From Heyndrickxia camelliae (GTDB lineage: Bacteria > Bacillota > Bacilli > Bacillales > Bacillaceae_C), in NCBI RefSeq assembly GCF_002844575.1, contig NZ_PIQO01000001.1, positions 1 to 64,000 of the forward strand: a stretch of 64,000 nt of DNA, in the 5' to 3' direction. Made by a program: the position numbers and the translations under genes. Of this stretch, positions 35,726-45,134 are shown piece after piece. Numbering within the stretch: the first letter of the stretch is position 1; each line of letters begins with the position of its first letter. A model generated the notes under the pieces. That model was not told the DNA's origin. It did not search any database and saw nothing but the letters and a program-made list of their open reading frames with translations.

Positions 35726-36913
35726 ATGGTAAATTATGACGTTAGAAATGCTGCATTGGAAATCGTGTATGAGTCGTTAAAAAGAATTAGCACGGAACAT
35801 GGACGTGAATCAAAAGAAGATTATTCCACTATAAAAAATCAATGGAATGAGAATCATCGTGATAAGTTGATGGAACACATCTTCTCTCAACTAGATGAAA
35901 TACAGGATCAGATGGAGCGTTTAAATTGGTTAAATAGTCACTATCGAATCCTGCATAATTTTGCACAAATTTGCAGTAAAACACTAAGCGAAGAGATTCT
36001 TTTTAAAGAAACATATCAAATGGTGTCACAAGTAATGCCGACTGATTCCTTCTATATAGCCACCTATAATGAAGGGGATTCCGAAATTCAAGTGCCTTTT
36101 ATGATAGACAGGGGGAAAAAATATCCTTCTGTTACCATTGGACTAGGAGAAAATCACACTTCTCAGGCAATCAAAACAAGAGAGATTATCCATCATAAAG
36201 AGTCCAGAATGGGGGATGAATATGATGTTTATTTGGGAGACGAGGATGCAGGCTTAACAAGCTCTTGCCTTTTTGTCCCGGTAATTATTGATAATCAAGT
36301 AAAAGGGGTTATTTCTGCACAAAGCTATGCAGAGTTTGCTTACCGTAAAGAGCATGAAGAATTGCTGCAAATCATAGGCACACAGGTTTTTAGTTCCATT
36401 GATTCTATAAGGCTATATGAACATATTTATAAAATTTCACAGCTGGATGAACTTACTGACTTAAAGAATTATCGTGCCTTTCACGAAGATTTATCCTCTT
36501 TAATCAGTCAAAGTAATCAAATCATTCAGCTTATCATGCTTGATTCTGATTCCTTAAAAAGAGTAAATGACCGGTTTGGACACGATATTGGTGACAGATA
36601 TTTAAAAGTACTGGCAGATGGAATTAAAACCATTTGCGATAAAAACATAGAAGGATATCGTTATGCAGGTGATGAATTTATGGTCATCGTAAAGTCAGCC
36701 CAGAAAATAATGCCATTGTATGAGAAAATAAAGGAATACTATGAACATCACCCCATTACGATTGGATCAGAACAAATATATGTTTCTATTAGTACTGGTG
36801 TATCGGAATATCCGAAACATGGGAATACAGTAGATTTATTAAAAAAATCTGCAGATACTGCCCTTTATACCGCAAAAAAACAAGGCGGAAACCAAATTGT
36901 CTTTACCACATAA
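35726..36913 (+). CDS. GAF-GGDEF diguanylate cyclase
   Basis: A 395-residue cytosolic protein. A GAF-type sensor domain spans about residues 75-230, and a GGDEF domain about 235-395. The active-site loop reads YAGDEFMV, an accepted functional variant, and the DxLTxLxN entry motif appears as DELTDLKNYRAF. No EAL domain and no membrane segment are present. It would make c-di-GMP from two GTP in response to an internal ligand. Two c-di-GMP riboswitches occur 27-30 kb upstream. No product-inhibition RxxD site just before the loop was recognised. Confidence 0.88.
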   Translation: MVNYDVRNAALEIVYESLKRISTEHGRESKEDYSTIKNQWNENHRDKLMEHIFSQLDEIQDQMERLNWLNSHYRILHNFAQICSKTLSEEILFKETYQMVSQVMPTDSFYIATYNEGDSEIQVPFMIDRGKKYPSVTIGLGENHTSQAIKTREIIHHKESRMGDEYDVYLGDEDAGLTSSCLFVPVIIDNQVKGVISAQSYAEFAYRKEHEELLQIIGTQVFSSIDSIRLYEHIYKISQLDELTDLKNYRAFHEDLSSLISQSNQIIQLIMLDSDSLKRVNDRFGHDIGDRYLKVLADGIKTICDKNIEGYRYAGDEFMVIVKSAQKIMPLYEKIKEYYEHHPITIGSEQIYVSISTGVSEYPKHGNTVDLLKKSADTALYTAKKQGGNQIVFTT

Positions 36914-37035
36914 AAATAAAGAACCTGACGTTCTCTTATATTTTAAGGGAGCGATTTTTTGTTTTACATGGTTGTTATATAAGAAGTATATTCATAGAAA
37001 AACCCCATATTATGATAAAAAAGGAGGGGATGAAA

Positions 37036-38301
37036 GTGGCGGTGCATGTCGTTAAGCATGGTGAAAATTTATGGGGAATTGCAAATAAATATCGTGTTAA
37101 TATGCAAACGCTTATTAATCTGAATGGATTAACAACCACTTCACTAGTCCCTGGTCTGGCTCTTTATGCCCCAGATAATTTATTGCCAATCCGTACTTAC
37201 CGTATTAAAAAAGGGGATCAGCTAAATCTTCTTAGCCAAAAATTTAACACAGAGCTTTCCTACATACTCTCCATGAATCCCAATGTTCATCCGCAACAGC
37301 TATCTATCGGGCAAATCATAAACATTCCTTCACCAATTAAATTAGAAATAACGACACTTGGGTTTATTTTTCCTTCATCTATCAGTTCCATTACCCCGAT
37401 CCTTACATCTTTATCCAAGCAGTTAACCTATTTAGCTATTGTTGCCTATTCCTTTAGGGAACAAGGCAATGCCTATAATCTAACAGACGATACCGCTATT
37501 ATTGAAACTTGTCATAAATTGAATATTAGACCATTATTAATGATTAGAAATTTAATGAGCGAACAATTTAGTGCCGATTTGGTGGGAGACGTGCTTGGCA
37601 ATGCTGCTTATCGCCAAAACCTTGTAACAAGTATTGTGAATCTAACACGAGAAAGAGGATTTAGCGGAGTGAGTATTGACTTTGAATTTATTCCTCCAGA
37701 GCACCGCAATGATTTTATAACATTCCTATCGGCCTTGAAAAATTCATTGGGAAATCTTTTATTACATGTAAATGTTCATGCTAAAGCAGCAGATTTGCCA
37801 ACCAATCGAATTGTCGGTGCCTATAATTACGCAGCAATAGGAGAAATAGCGGATTATATGACAGTCATGACAATAGATTATGGATACCCAGGAGGCCCAC
37901 CAGACCCAGTTGCTCCTATATGGTGGGTGGAACAAGTGATTAGCTACGCCGTATCACAAATGAACCCTGCAAAATTACAAATCGCGATGGCTTTATATGG
38001 ATATGATAAAGCCGTTACAAACAATCAAACACGAGCATTATCTGTGCAGAGCTCGCAGAATCAAGCGATAACCACCGGATCCACCATTCAATTTGACCAA
38101 ACTGCATATTCTCCATGGTATCGCTATTTTCAAAATGCGCAAGAACGTATTGTTTGGTTTGAGGATATCAGAAGCTATATAGCAAAATATAGACTAATAG
38201 ATCTCTATGGCATAGCTGGAGCAACATATTGGCAAATTAGTCTTTCTGCCCCACAAAACTGGGCATTTGTGCAGCGAAATATTAATGTAAGCAAAATCTA
38301 G
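37036..38301 (+). CDS. LysM-GH18 spore-cortex-type glycosylase (YaaH/SleL-like)
   Basis: About 421 residues: two LysM peptidoglycan-binding repeats (near 3-48 and 53-98, each with a GENLWGIA or GDQLNLLSQKF core), then a GH18 barrel. The catalytic motif reads GVSIDFEFIPPEH, with the D-x-E acid present. Such proteins hydrolyse muramic-lactam-containing cortex during spore germination. There is no signal peptide, as in YaaH. AAGGAGG lies eight bases before GTG 37036; an ATG two codons upstream is an alternative. Confidence 0.88.
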   Translation: MAVHVVKHGENLWGIANKYRVNMQTLINLNGLTTTSLVPGLALYAPDNLLPIRTYRIKKGDQLNLLSQKFNTELSYILSMNPNVHPQQLSIGQIINIPSPIKLEITTLGFIFPSSISSITPILTSLSKQLTYLAIVAYSFREQGNAYNLTDDTAIIETCHKLNIRPLLMIRNLMSEQFSADLVGDVLGNAAYRQNLVTSIVNLTRERGFSGVSIDFEFIPPEHRNDFITFLSALKNSLGNLLLHVNVHAKAADLPTNRIVGAYNYAAIGEIADYMTVMTIDYGYPGGPPDPVAPIWWVEQVISYAVSQMNPAKLQIAMALYGYDKAVTNNQTRALSVQSSQNQAITTGSTIQFDQTAYSPWYRYFQNAQERIVWFEDIRSYIAKYRLIDLYGIAGATYWQISLSAPQNWAFVQRNINVSKI

Positions 38302-38427
38302 GCGGAAGCATTTTGAAAGGGTACGGAAGCAAATAGCTCGAAATTACTGGTCAACGGCCCGGGGTCCCTCATCAATGGACCAACATTTGAAATGCCCAAT
38401 TTTGATAAAAAGAACTATAAATAATGG

Positions 38428-38455
38428 CGTGGGTTCATAGAACCTGCGTTTTTTA
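38428..38455 (+). terminator. Terminator after the LysM-GH18 gene
   Basis: CGTGGGTTC pairs with GAACCTGCG using two G-T wobbles and is followed by six T residues. The rest of the 38302-38621 gap shows no supported gene. Confidence 0.7.
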
Positions 38456-38621
38456 ATTCCTTAATTTTCACTATGATGACAAATTCAATTATTTGTAAAA
38501 GCACTTACAATGGTTGAAAATAGAAATATATATTTTTACTTTTAACAGACTGAAATCATCACCTATTGGTTATAAATGAAGGAGAAAAGATAACGACTAT
38601 AAAAATGAAAGGAATGGCAGT

Positions 38622-39425
38622 ATGAAAAAATATACGATTACTATTGTCTCTATTATTTCTATTTTCTCAACTCTGCTATTTCTTTTCGGTTTTGGCTGGG
38701 TGTTGAAAGACCAATTAATAGATGGCAAGGGAAAACAATCGGTAACGAGGCAGACTAATCCGTCTGATACGATGAAAAAATCAAAAAGTCAGCTGCAAAT
38801 TGCTGCTTTGGGTGATTCTTTGACGAGAGGTACTGGGGATCCGGAGGGGAAGGGTTATATCGGTTATCTAAAAGACAGTTTAAGAAAAAAAACAAAAAAA
38901 TCAATCCTTGTATCGAACAGCGCGATAAAGGGACAAACATCTTCGCAATTAATCACACAACTAAAAGGACCGGAAATGAAGCGCCAGCTCCAATCCGCAG
39001 ATATTATACTGTTAACCATCGGAGGCAATGACCTCTTTCAAGGTGGTGAGGTTTTAGGCCATCTGGATACCGCCTATATGAAAAAGGCGGAAAAACCATA
39101 TCTTGCAAATTTAAAAAAAATCTATTCTACGATACGCTCTATTAATCCCGACGCTACTGTATTCCATGTGGGCCTATACAATCCTTTTATTGACTTAGAA
39201 AAGTCCAAACTAACATCATCGATTGTCCGTACGTGGAATTATGATTCCGCAAATCTAGCTGCAAATTATAAAAAAATTATATATGTACCAACCTTTGATT
39301 TATTTGAATTACATGTAAACGATTATTTATTTAGCGATAAATTTCATCCGAATGCTGCCGGATATAAATTAATAGGTGAACGTGTCGCTTCATTAATCAC
39401 CTTTAGCGAGGGGGGAACAAAATGA
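38622..39425 (+). CDS. SGNH/GDSL-type lipase/esterase, membrane-anchored
   Basis: A 267-residue protein with an N-terminal hydrophobic segment (about residues 5-27) and an SGNH hydrolase domain. Block I is ALGDSLTRG with the nucleophilic serine, block III is GGNDLF, and block V is DKFHPNAAGY with the catalytic Asp/His. It probably acts outside the membrane on an acyl or acetyl ester; the substrate is unknown. Its stop overlaps the start of the next ABC ATPase gene by 4 bases, so it belongs to the exporter unit. Confidence 0.88.
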   Translation: MKKYTITIVSIISIFSTLLFLFGFGWVLKDQLIDGKGKQSVTRQTNPSDTMKKSKSQLQIAALGDSLTRGTGDPEGKGYIGYLKDSLRKKTKKSILVSNSAIKGQTSSQLITQLKGPEMKRQLQSADIILLTIGGNDLFQGGEVLGHLDTAYMKKAEKPYLANLKKIYSTIRSINPDATVFHVGLYNPFIDLEKSKLTSSIVRTWNYDSANLAANYKKIIYVPTFDLFELHVNDYLFSDKFHPNAAGYKLIGERVASLITFSEGGTK

Positions 39426-40336
39426 AGGAAGTTCCGGCATTGGAAGTAAGGGATTTACGTAAAACGATTCGAAAAAGGGAAATTATTAAAGGATTATCCT
39501 TTACACTTTATCGCGGAGAAGTCTTCGGTTTTCTCGGACCGAATGGTGCAGGGAAAACGACTACGATTCGCATGCTTGTTGGTTTAATTAAGCCAACATC
39601 TGGAACGATTTTAATATCCGGTAAAAATGTGCAAACACAATTTAAAGAAGCAATGAAAAAACTTGGATGTATTGTCGAAAATCCAGAATTATATCCCTAT
39701 CTTTCAGGATGGGAAAACCTTGAATATTTTGCACGAATGGATCCTTCCATTACACAAGATCGACTGGGTGAAGTGGCAAAAATGGTGAGATTAACGGATC
39801 GTATTCATGACCGAGTAGGAACTTACTCGCTGGGAATGAGGCAAAGACTAGGTATTGCGCAGGCTTTATTGGGGAATCCCCATCTTCTGATTCTAGATGA
39901 ACCGACAAATGGACTTGATCCTGCAGGAATAAGAGAAATGCGGGAATTCATTCGCTTCCTTGCCAAAAATGAAGGATTAAGTGTTCTCGTATCGTCCCAT
40001 TTATTAAGTGAGATACAGCTTCTATGTGACAGGGTAGCTATTATATTAGACGGCAAAATCATTCGTACTGATACGGTAGAGTCTTTACTTGCTGAACAAG
40101 AGAGGGTTATTTGGAAAGTGGAGCCAATCCAAGCGGCAAAAAAGCTTTTACAAGAAGAAACAGATGTAAAAGAAGGGGAAGATCAAACTTTAATTACACC
40201 ATACATAGAAGAACAAATTGCTGATTGGAACAAGAAACTGGTAAATGCAGGCATTAAAGTGAAGGAAATGGAGGCAAAATTACCGGCTCTTGAAGATTTA
40301 TTCCTTGAATTAACAGGGGGAACGCATCGTGATTAA
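39422..40336 (+). CDS. ABC transporter ATP-binding protein (ABC-2 exporter type)
   Basis: A 304-residue ATPase of the bacitracin/Na+-exporter type. Walker A GPNGAGKTT (near 40), signature YSLGMRQRLGIAQALLG (near 137) and Walker B LLILDEP (near 156) are intact. A C-terminal extension of about 80 residues follows. It overlaps the SGNH gene by 4 bases and the permease gene by 8 bases. The unit would export or remodel a lipid or peptide; the substrate is not evident. Confidence 0.9.
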   Translation: MKEVPALEVRDLRKTIRKREIIKGLSFTLYRGEVFGFLGPNGAGKTTTIRMLVGLIKPTSGTILISGKNVQTQFKEAMKKLGCIVENPELYPYLSGWENLEYFARMDPSITQDRLGEVAKMVRLTDRIHDRVGTYSLGMRQRLGIAQALLGNPHLLILDEPTNGLDPAGIREMREFIRFLAKNEGLSVLVSSHLLSEIQLLCDRVAIILDGKIIRTDTVESLLAEQERVIWKVEPIQAAKKLLQEETDVKEGEDQTLITPYIEEQIADWNKKLVNAGIKVKEMEAKLPALEDLFLELTGGTHRD

Positions 40337-41309
40337 CCTTGTTTATAATGAACAACTAAAGATTTTCCGTAAGAAACGTTTATTTGTAATTATGTTGATC
40401 ATTGCAATTCTCGTACCGATTATTACATATGCTCAATACAAACAAGACAAGACAGCAGAAGAGAAATTAGGAACCAAAGATTGGCGCGTCCAACTACAAC
40501 AATCAATCGTCGATACACAAAACCGATTAAGTTCCAGCCAACTTCCAGAGGATTTTGCACAGTATTTAAAGATTGAATTAACACAGGAACAATATTATTT
40601 GAATCATAATATCAATCCAAATTCTCCTGGTGCCCCAACTTTTATGAGAATTTTCGCGGAAAATGCGATTGATTTATTATTGCCTTTATTGGTTATGGTC
40701 GTTGCGGCCGATTTAGTTTCTTCGGAGGCGAGCGGAGGGACCATCAAACTCTTGCTGACAAGACCGGTAAAACGGTGGAAAATATTATTAAGCAAGTATA
40801 TCGCTCTATTGTTTGCTATTTCATTGATCATCCTTTGCGTCGCCATTCTTTCTTATGCCATTTCAGGAATTGTATTTGGCTATAAGGGTTGGAATATGCC
40901 GATGCTGACAGGGTTTATCACGAAAGGGGAAGATTTAATTACTACCCATGTTCATCTGATTTCCCAATGGAAATACATACTGATGGAATTTGGGCTCGTC
41001 TGGTTTGTTTGTGTGGTAGTGGGCACCCTTACCTTTATGCTGTCTGTTCTCATTCGATCTACTGCAGCAGTCATGGGCATCATGCTTGCTGCCTTAATTG
41101 CGGGTGCCATTTTAGTGAACATGGTTTCTTCCTGGCAAAGCGCCAAATACTTATTTATGGTGAATTTGCAGCTGACAGATTATGTGAACGGTACAAAACC
41201 GCCAATTGAGGGAATGACACTGGGATTTTCCATTACCGTGCTTCTTGTATGGATGATAGCATCGTTAATTGTTGCATTTACAGTGTTTAATAGAAGGGAT
41301 GTATATTAA
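40329..41309 (+). CDS. ABC-2 family transporter permease
   Basis: A 326-residue permease with six hydrophobic segments: one N-terminal (about 18-38), then clusters after a large extracellular loop of about 90 residues. LLLTRPVKRWKILLSKYIAL near 137-156 matches the coupling segment of ABC-2 permeases. The start is GTG, overlapping the ATPase gene by 8 bases. It is the channel partner of that ATPase. Confidence 0.88.
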   Translation: MINLVYNEQLKIFRKKRLFVIMLIIAILVPIITYAQYKQDKTAEEKLGTKDWRVQLQQSIVDTQNRLSSSQLPEDFAQYLKIELTQEQYYLNHNINPNSPGAPTFMRIFAENAIDLLLPLLVMVVAADLVSSEASGGTIKLLLTRPVKRWKILLSKYIALLFAISLIILCVAILSYAISGIVFGYKGWNMPMLTGFITKGEDLITTHVHLISQWKYILMEFGLVWFVCVVVGTLTFMLSVLIRSTAAVMGIMLAALIAGAILVNMVSSWQSAKYLFMVNLQLTDYVNGTKPPIEGMTLGFSITVLLVWMIASLIVAFTVFNRRDVY

Positions 41310-41344
41310 AAAAAGAGGAAGGAGGTTTGTACTTCTTCCTCTTT
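41310..41344. terminator. Terminator between convergent genes
   Basis: AAGAGGAAG faces CTTCCTCTT around a short loop, with A and T runs on the two sides, so it can stop transcripts from both directions. Confidence 0.7.
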
Positions 41345-41348
41345 GCAC

Positions 41349-41729
41349 TTATTTAACCGATACAATATGTTCCTTTAATTCTACCGTTGGCTCCTCAAGC
41401 TTTGCATTTCTGAATAATGAATTTATTTTTATTGGAAGCACCTTTAATATTTGCTCTCCGTCTTCCATTGAGATTGCCTTCTCAAACACTAAGTCTAATT
41501 CAAAAATACAGCTTGGCTCCTCGTCCTCTTGTTGCGGAGGATTTAAAAAGACGCCGCCATTCGCCGACCATGCACAAGTATGCAGCAGCATGGAATGCAT
41601 CATACTTTTTTCTTTTTCCGTAAATACTTCGTTCGTCTTCACATTAATATAAATGGATGTTATTATGTGATTCTCCACCTTTTCGTTTTAGTTTAATGTC
41701 ACCATGAAAGAATCGATTTTTGTAAACAT
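41349..41729 (-). pseudogene. Hypothetical protein gene interrupted by an in-frame TAA
   Basis: A strong AAAGGAGG site and ATG (41727-41729) begin MFTKIDSFMVTLN, then TAA (41688-41690). The same frame continues without another stop for about 112 codons (NEKVENHIITSIYINVK onward) to 41349. The downstream part alone would have to start at GTG 41678, which has no proper site. The simplest reading is a nonsense mutation after codon 13. The protein resembles nothing I can name: about 125 residues, with an acidic middle (PPQQEDEEPS). Confidence 0.6.
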
Positions 41730-41891
41730 AATAATCAACCTCCTTTTATATATTTCATAATTCTGCAAATTTTACAGAAATCCTTCCTTTTTTATTATCT
41801 TTATTTTACTTATAAAAGATGAAGGAGTAATCTGAAATAGAAATGAAAAGCAAACAAATACTCATCACTGTAACAGAGAGGAGTTTCATAA

Positions 41892-42191
41892 ATGGAAATT
41901 ACAATAACAGATCAAGCAGTACTTAAAATAGAGGAAAAGATAAAAGGAAAGAAAGGCTTTTTGAAACTGAAGTATAATACGGATGGTTGTGGATGCGCTG
42001 TAAATGGTGTAGTCGAACTATGGTTTACACCGGAAACAGAGGACAATGAGATAGCAATTGAAACAAATAAATGGAATCTTTATATAGAGAAAGCAAAGGC
42101 AGTTTTCTATGATGAGAAAATGAAAATTGACTTTTCAAATGAAGCCAATTGTTTTCGTTTAATAAGTCCTCAACAAATATTAAATGGATGA
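41892..42191 (+). CDS. HesB/YqkB-like iron-sulfur biosynthesis family protein
   Basis: A 99-residue protein of the HesB-like (Fe-S biosynthesis) fold. Its opening ITITDQAVLKIEEKI and the GCGCAVNGVVELW segment (near 32-44) match the YqkB-like subgroup. The two C-terminal cysteines of true A-type carriers are replaced; only one (NCFRLISP) remains. A Fe-S scaffold role is therefore doubtful. GAGAGGAG precedes the ATG. It is monocistronic, with a hairpin at 42193-42230. Confidence 0.75.
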   Translation: MEITITDQAVLKIEEKIKGKKGFLKLKYNTDGCGCAVNGVVELWFTPETEDNEIAIETNKWNLYIEKAKAVFYDEKMKIDFSNEANCFRLISPQQILNG

Positions 42192-42287
42192 ATGAGCCTT
42201 TTTATCATGAATTTCTAATATGAAAGGCTCAACCGCTTAAACGGGTAAAAATGATAAAACAAAAAATTCATATTCATTTCGAAAATA

Positions 42288-42296
42288 TGCTATAAT
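42288..42296 (+). promoter_or_regulatory. Extended -10 promoter of the ribA-like gene
   Basis: TGCTATAAT contains a perfect TATAAT (42291-42296) with an upstream TG. It lies 65 bases before the start. No FMN riboswitch was recognised in the leader. Confidence 0.45.
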
Positions 42297-42360
42297 ACAC
42301 TCGCTCGTCAAAATAATACGGTTGAAGATTTTAACTGTATAGCAAAAAGAGGAGATAAAT

Positions 42361-43110
42361 ATGATTTCACCAGAAGTAAAAGAACTTCTTACAGATAAAA
42401 TGACAATCCTTTCGAGAGCAGATCAAAAGGATATATGTGTAGTGGGTCCCATTAATTTACCTATTCAACTGGATGATCAGGTTTTTCATTTTAAATGGTA
42501 TACCTGGTTGGTTTTAGATAATATTTCCTCTGATAAAGAGGCTATTTTAAATGCTTTACCATCTTTGAATCTTGCTTCCGCCCAACAATCTTCTGTACTA
42601 GTTTACGGGGATTTTGAGCATGATGAAAATGCTTTAATTAGAATGCATAGCATATGCCATACAGGGGATATTTTTGGAAGCAAACGCTGCGACTGCGGTT
42701 TTCAATTACGACAATCAATGAGGATGATTGTGGAAAATAAATCCGGTGCTATTTTCTATCTTGCCAACCATGAAGGAAGAGGAATTGGATTATTTACGAA
42801 ATCATTCGCCTATCTTCTTCAACAAGAGGGGTTGGATACAGTAGAAGCAAATCACGCAATCGGATTTGCTGATGATATCCGCAGTTATGAAGAACCGATA
42901 AGAGTTCTAGAATTCCTGCGTTCTAAACCTGTAACATTAATCACCAATAACCCAAAGAAACTGGAAGCATTGAAAAAGCATGGTTTATCAGTAGACAACC
43001 ACATTCCACTTTGGGGAGATGTTTCCGAATTTAATAAACGGTATTTAGAAACAAAGGTAAATAAATCAGGACATATCCCGGCAAAAAAATTAAGTAGCAC
43101 AAGTATATAA
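42361..43110 (+). CDS. ribA: GTP cyclohydrolase II, stand-alone
   Basis: A 249-residue GTP cyclohydrolase II. The zinc site is CHTGDIFGSKRCDC (near 99-112), followed by ANHEGRGIGL (near 137-146), DTVEANHAIGFADD and TNNPKKLEAL. The enzyme opens the GTP ring, the first step of riboflavin synthesis. Unlike the usual Bacillus RibBA, it has no DHBP synthase domain and stands outside a rib operon, so it could be an extra copy or act in another pathway. GAGGAG lies upstream of the ATG. Confidence 0.88.
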   Translation: MISPEVKELLTDKMTILSRADQKDICVVGPINLPIQLDDQVFHFKWYTWLVLDNISSDKEAILNALPSLNLASAQQSSVLVYGDFEHDENALIRMHSICHTGDIFGSKRCDCGFQLRQSMRMIVENKSGAIFYLANHEGRGIGLFTKSFAYLLQQEGLDTVEANHAIGFADDIRSYEEPIRVLEFLRSKPVTLITNNPKKLEALKKHGLSVDNHIPLWGDVSEFNKRYLETKVNKSGHIPAKKLSSTSI

Positions 43111-43118
43111 GGATAAGA

Positions 43119-43157
43119 AGTGTTCCATCCGGATTAACTGGATAGGGACACTTTTTA
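43119..43157 (+). terminator. Terminator after ribA
   Basis: AGTGTTCCATCC pairs with GGATAGGGACACT (one bulge), followed by TTTTATTT. Confidence 0.8.
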
Positions 43158-43335
43158 TTTGGTGCGATGGGGATTGCATACATCTCGAGTTAAAGCGGTA
43201 ATGGTGAAACGTTACGTTTGGAAGTAAAAAAAGGGCTAGGACAAAAAAACACAGGAAATTGCATCAAGGAAACCGCACAAACGCAATCATTCTAAATCAT
43301 AAAAAAAGTCATCAGAAAAAAATTAATAAAAATAC

Positions 43336-43364
43336 TTGAAAATCCTCCTAAAGGCATGTATAAT
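43336..43364 (+). promoter_or_regulatory. Promoter of tRNA-Gly
   Basis: TTGAAA (43336-43341), a 17-base spacer and perfect TATAAT (43359-43364). The tRNA begins 45 bases later. Confidence 0.75.
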
Positions 43365-43408
43365 AAAAAAGTCGACAAAAGGTTGTCGAAAAATATTTGA
43401 AACCTAAT

Positions 43409-43482
43409 GCGGGTGTAGTTTAGTGGTAAAACTACAGCCTTCCAAGCTGTTGTCGTGGGTTCGATTCCCATCACCCGCTCCA
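43409..43482 (+). tRNA. tRNA-Gly (anticodon TCC)
   Basis: A 74-base cloverleaf with acceptor stem GCGGGTG/CACCCGC, a D arm with AGTGGT, and an anticodon loop CTTCCAA (anticodon TCC at 43441-43443). The T arm reads GTGGGTTCGATTCCCAT, and CCA is encoded at the 3' end (43480-43482). A consensus promoter precedes it. It is a single tRNA gene, followed 105 bases later by the tRNA-modification gene queG. Confidence 0.96.
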
Positions 43483-43587
43483 TACATAACATTAGAATCA
43501 ACGCAGTATTTCGTTTGCCAGAAGAACGGGATATTGCGTTTTTATATTTTGGTCTTGAGAGTAAAAAAGAGAATCGAGGTGATGATA

Positions 43588-44730
43588 ATGGACTTACTAC
43601 AATTTAAAGAAGATCTTATACAATATAGTAAATCAATCGGTATCGACAAAATTGGATTTACTACCGCTGATCCTTTTACTGAAATGAAGAACCGACTGTT
43701 GAAACAACAGGAGCTTCAATATCAGTCGGGATTTGAGGAGAAGGATATCGACAAAAGAACCAATCCTTCGTTAATTTTCGATAAACCTCAGTCTATTATA
43801 TCTATTGCACTTGCCTATCCTTCGAAAATGGAAAATGCACCGAAAGGAAAAGTAGGTGAAAGACGTGGGATTTTTTGCAAAGCATCCTGGGGAGAGGATT
43901 ACCACCATATATTAAGAAGAAAACTTTCGGAACTAGAGGCATTCATTATGGAATACAATCCTGAGGCTCGATGCAAATCAATGGTGGATACAGGGGAGCT
44001 TGTCGATCGTGCCGTTGCCGAACGGGCAGGGATTGGTTGGAGCGGAAAAAACTGTTCCATTATCACACCGGAATTTGGATCATATGTATATCTAGGAGAA
44101 ATGATTACCAATATTCCATTTGAACCAGACACGCCGATGGAAGATCAATGTGGCAGCTGTACAAAATGTTTAGACGCTTGTCCAACTGGTGCTCTAGTTC
44201 AAGGGGGACAATTAAACGCACAAAAATGCATTGCTTTTTTAACGCAGACAAAAGGATTCCTAGCCGAAGAGTTTCGTGTAAAATTAGGGAATCGTTTATA
44301 TGGCTGTGATACATGTCAATCTGTTTGCCCTAAAAATAAGGGAATAGATTTTCATTTTCATGAGGAAATGGAGCCTGAGCCAAACCTAGTAAAGCCGGAA
44401 CTGACTCCCCTTCTATCTATTAGCAATCGCGAGTTCAATGATAGCTTTGGAAAGATGTCCGGATCTTGGAGAGGGAAAAAGCCGATCCAAAGAAATGCCT
44501 TAATTGCACTTGCACATTTTAAGGAAACGTCCGCAGTACCTGATATCATTACAGTGTTAAAAAATGATCCAAGACCAGTATTGCGTGGAACAGCCGCATG
44601 GGCATTAGGAAAAATCGGCGGAGATGAAGCGAAGAACGCACTCCTTGAGGCGAAAGCAAATGAATCAGATGAAGAGGTTTTAAAGGAAGTTATAGAAGGT
44701 CTATCTAAATTAATTAATGAAGATATTTAA
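43588..44730 (+). CDS. queG: Epoxyqueuosine reductase QueG
   Basis: A 380-residue cobalamin-dependent enzyme for the last step of queuosine synthesis in tRNA. Two 4Fe-4S motifs are clear: CGSCTKCLDACP (near 187-198) and CDTCQSVCP (near 238-246). The VDTGELVDRAVAERAGIGW region contributes the catalytic aspartate. A C-terminal HEAT-like extension (about 300-380) is present, as in the Bacillus protein. The start at 43588 has GAGGTG six bases upstream; the longer frame runs back through the tRNA and is not real. Confidence 0.95.
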   Translation: MDLLQFKEDLIQYSKSIGIDKIGFTTADPFTEMKNRLLKQQELQYQSGFEEKDIDKRTNPSLIFDKPQSIISIALAYPSKMENAPKGKVGERRGIFCKASWGEDYHHILRRKLSELEAFIMEYNPEARCKSMVDTGELVDRAVAERAGIGWSGKNCSIITPEFGSYVYLGEMITNIPFEPDTPMEDQCGSCTKCLDACPTGALVQGGQLNAQKCIAFLTQTKGFLAEEFRVKLGNRLYGCDTCQSVCPKNKGIDFHFHEEMEPEPNLVKPELTPLLSISNREFNDSFGKMSGSWRGKKPIQRNALIALAHFKETSAVPDIITVLKNDPRPVLRGTAAWALGKIGGDEAKNALLEAKANESDEEVLKEVIEGLSKLINEDI

Positions 44731-44742
44731 ATAATCAAATGA

Positions 44743-44793
44743 AAAAAAGGATAGGTTAGGAGCAGAAGTATTGCACCGACCTATCCTTTTTTT
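44743..44793 (+). terminator. Terminator after queG
   Basis: AAAAAGGATAGGT is inverted as ACCTATCCTTTTTTT around a 20-base loop. The following 44794-45134 stretch holds no supported gene. Confidence 0.85.
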
Positions 44794-45134
44794 GTACGAA
44801 AATAATTTTGCGGTACCTACCATACCAAAGTTGAATAACCCCCTTTTAATCGCTTTTGCCACAGTTTTTTCATCGCTGTTATTGTTTTGCTACATATTTT
44901 TTGATGTTTGTGATTTCGGAGGAATACGAACTATTCAATTGCCTCAAGCAGCTATATTGTCGATGTGTTCCAATTGTTCGCATAAAAAGCTGAAACCAGT
45001 AGTAATCATTGATATCACATCAGATTAAATATTTTTTAAAGCTTTTTAAAATTTTCTTTGACAAAAATTAAATTATCGAATACAGTTTTATTAAAACTAT
45101 TTCATGAAAACTAAATGAAGGAGGGATATTTAAA

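Noticed and set aside
44771-45028. 85-codon frame after queG
   Set aside because: It begins inside the queG terminator and lacks a ribosome site; hydrophobic but without family match.
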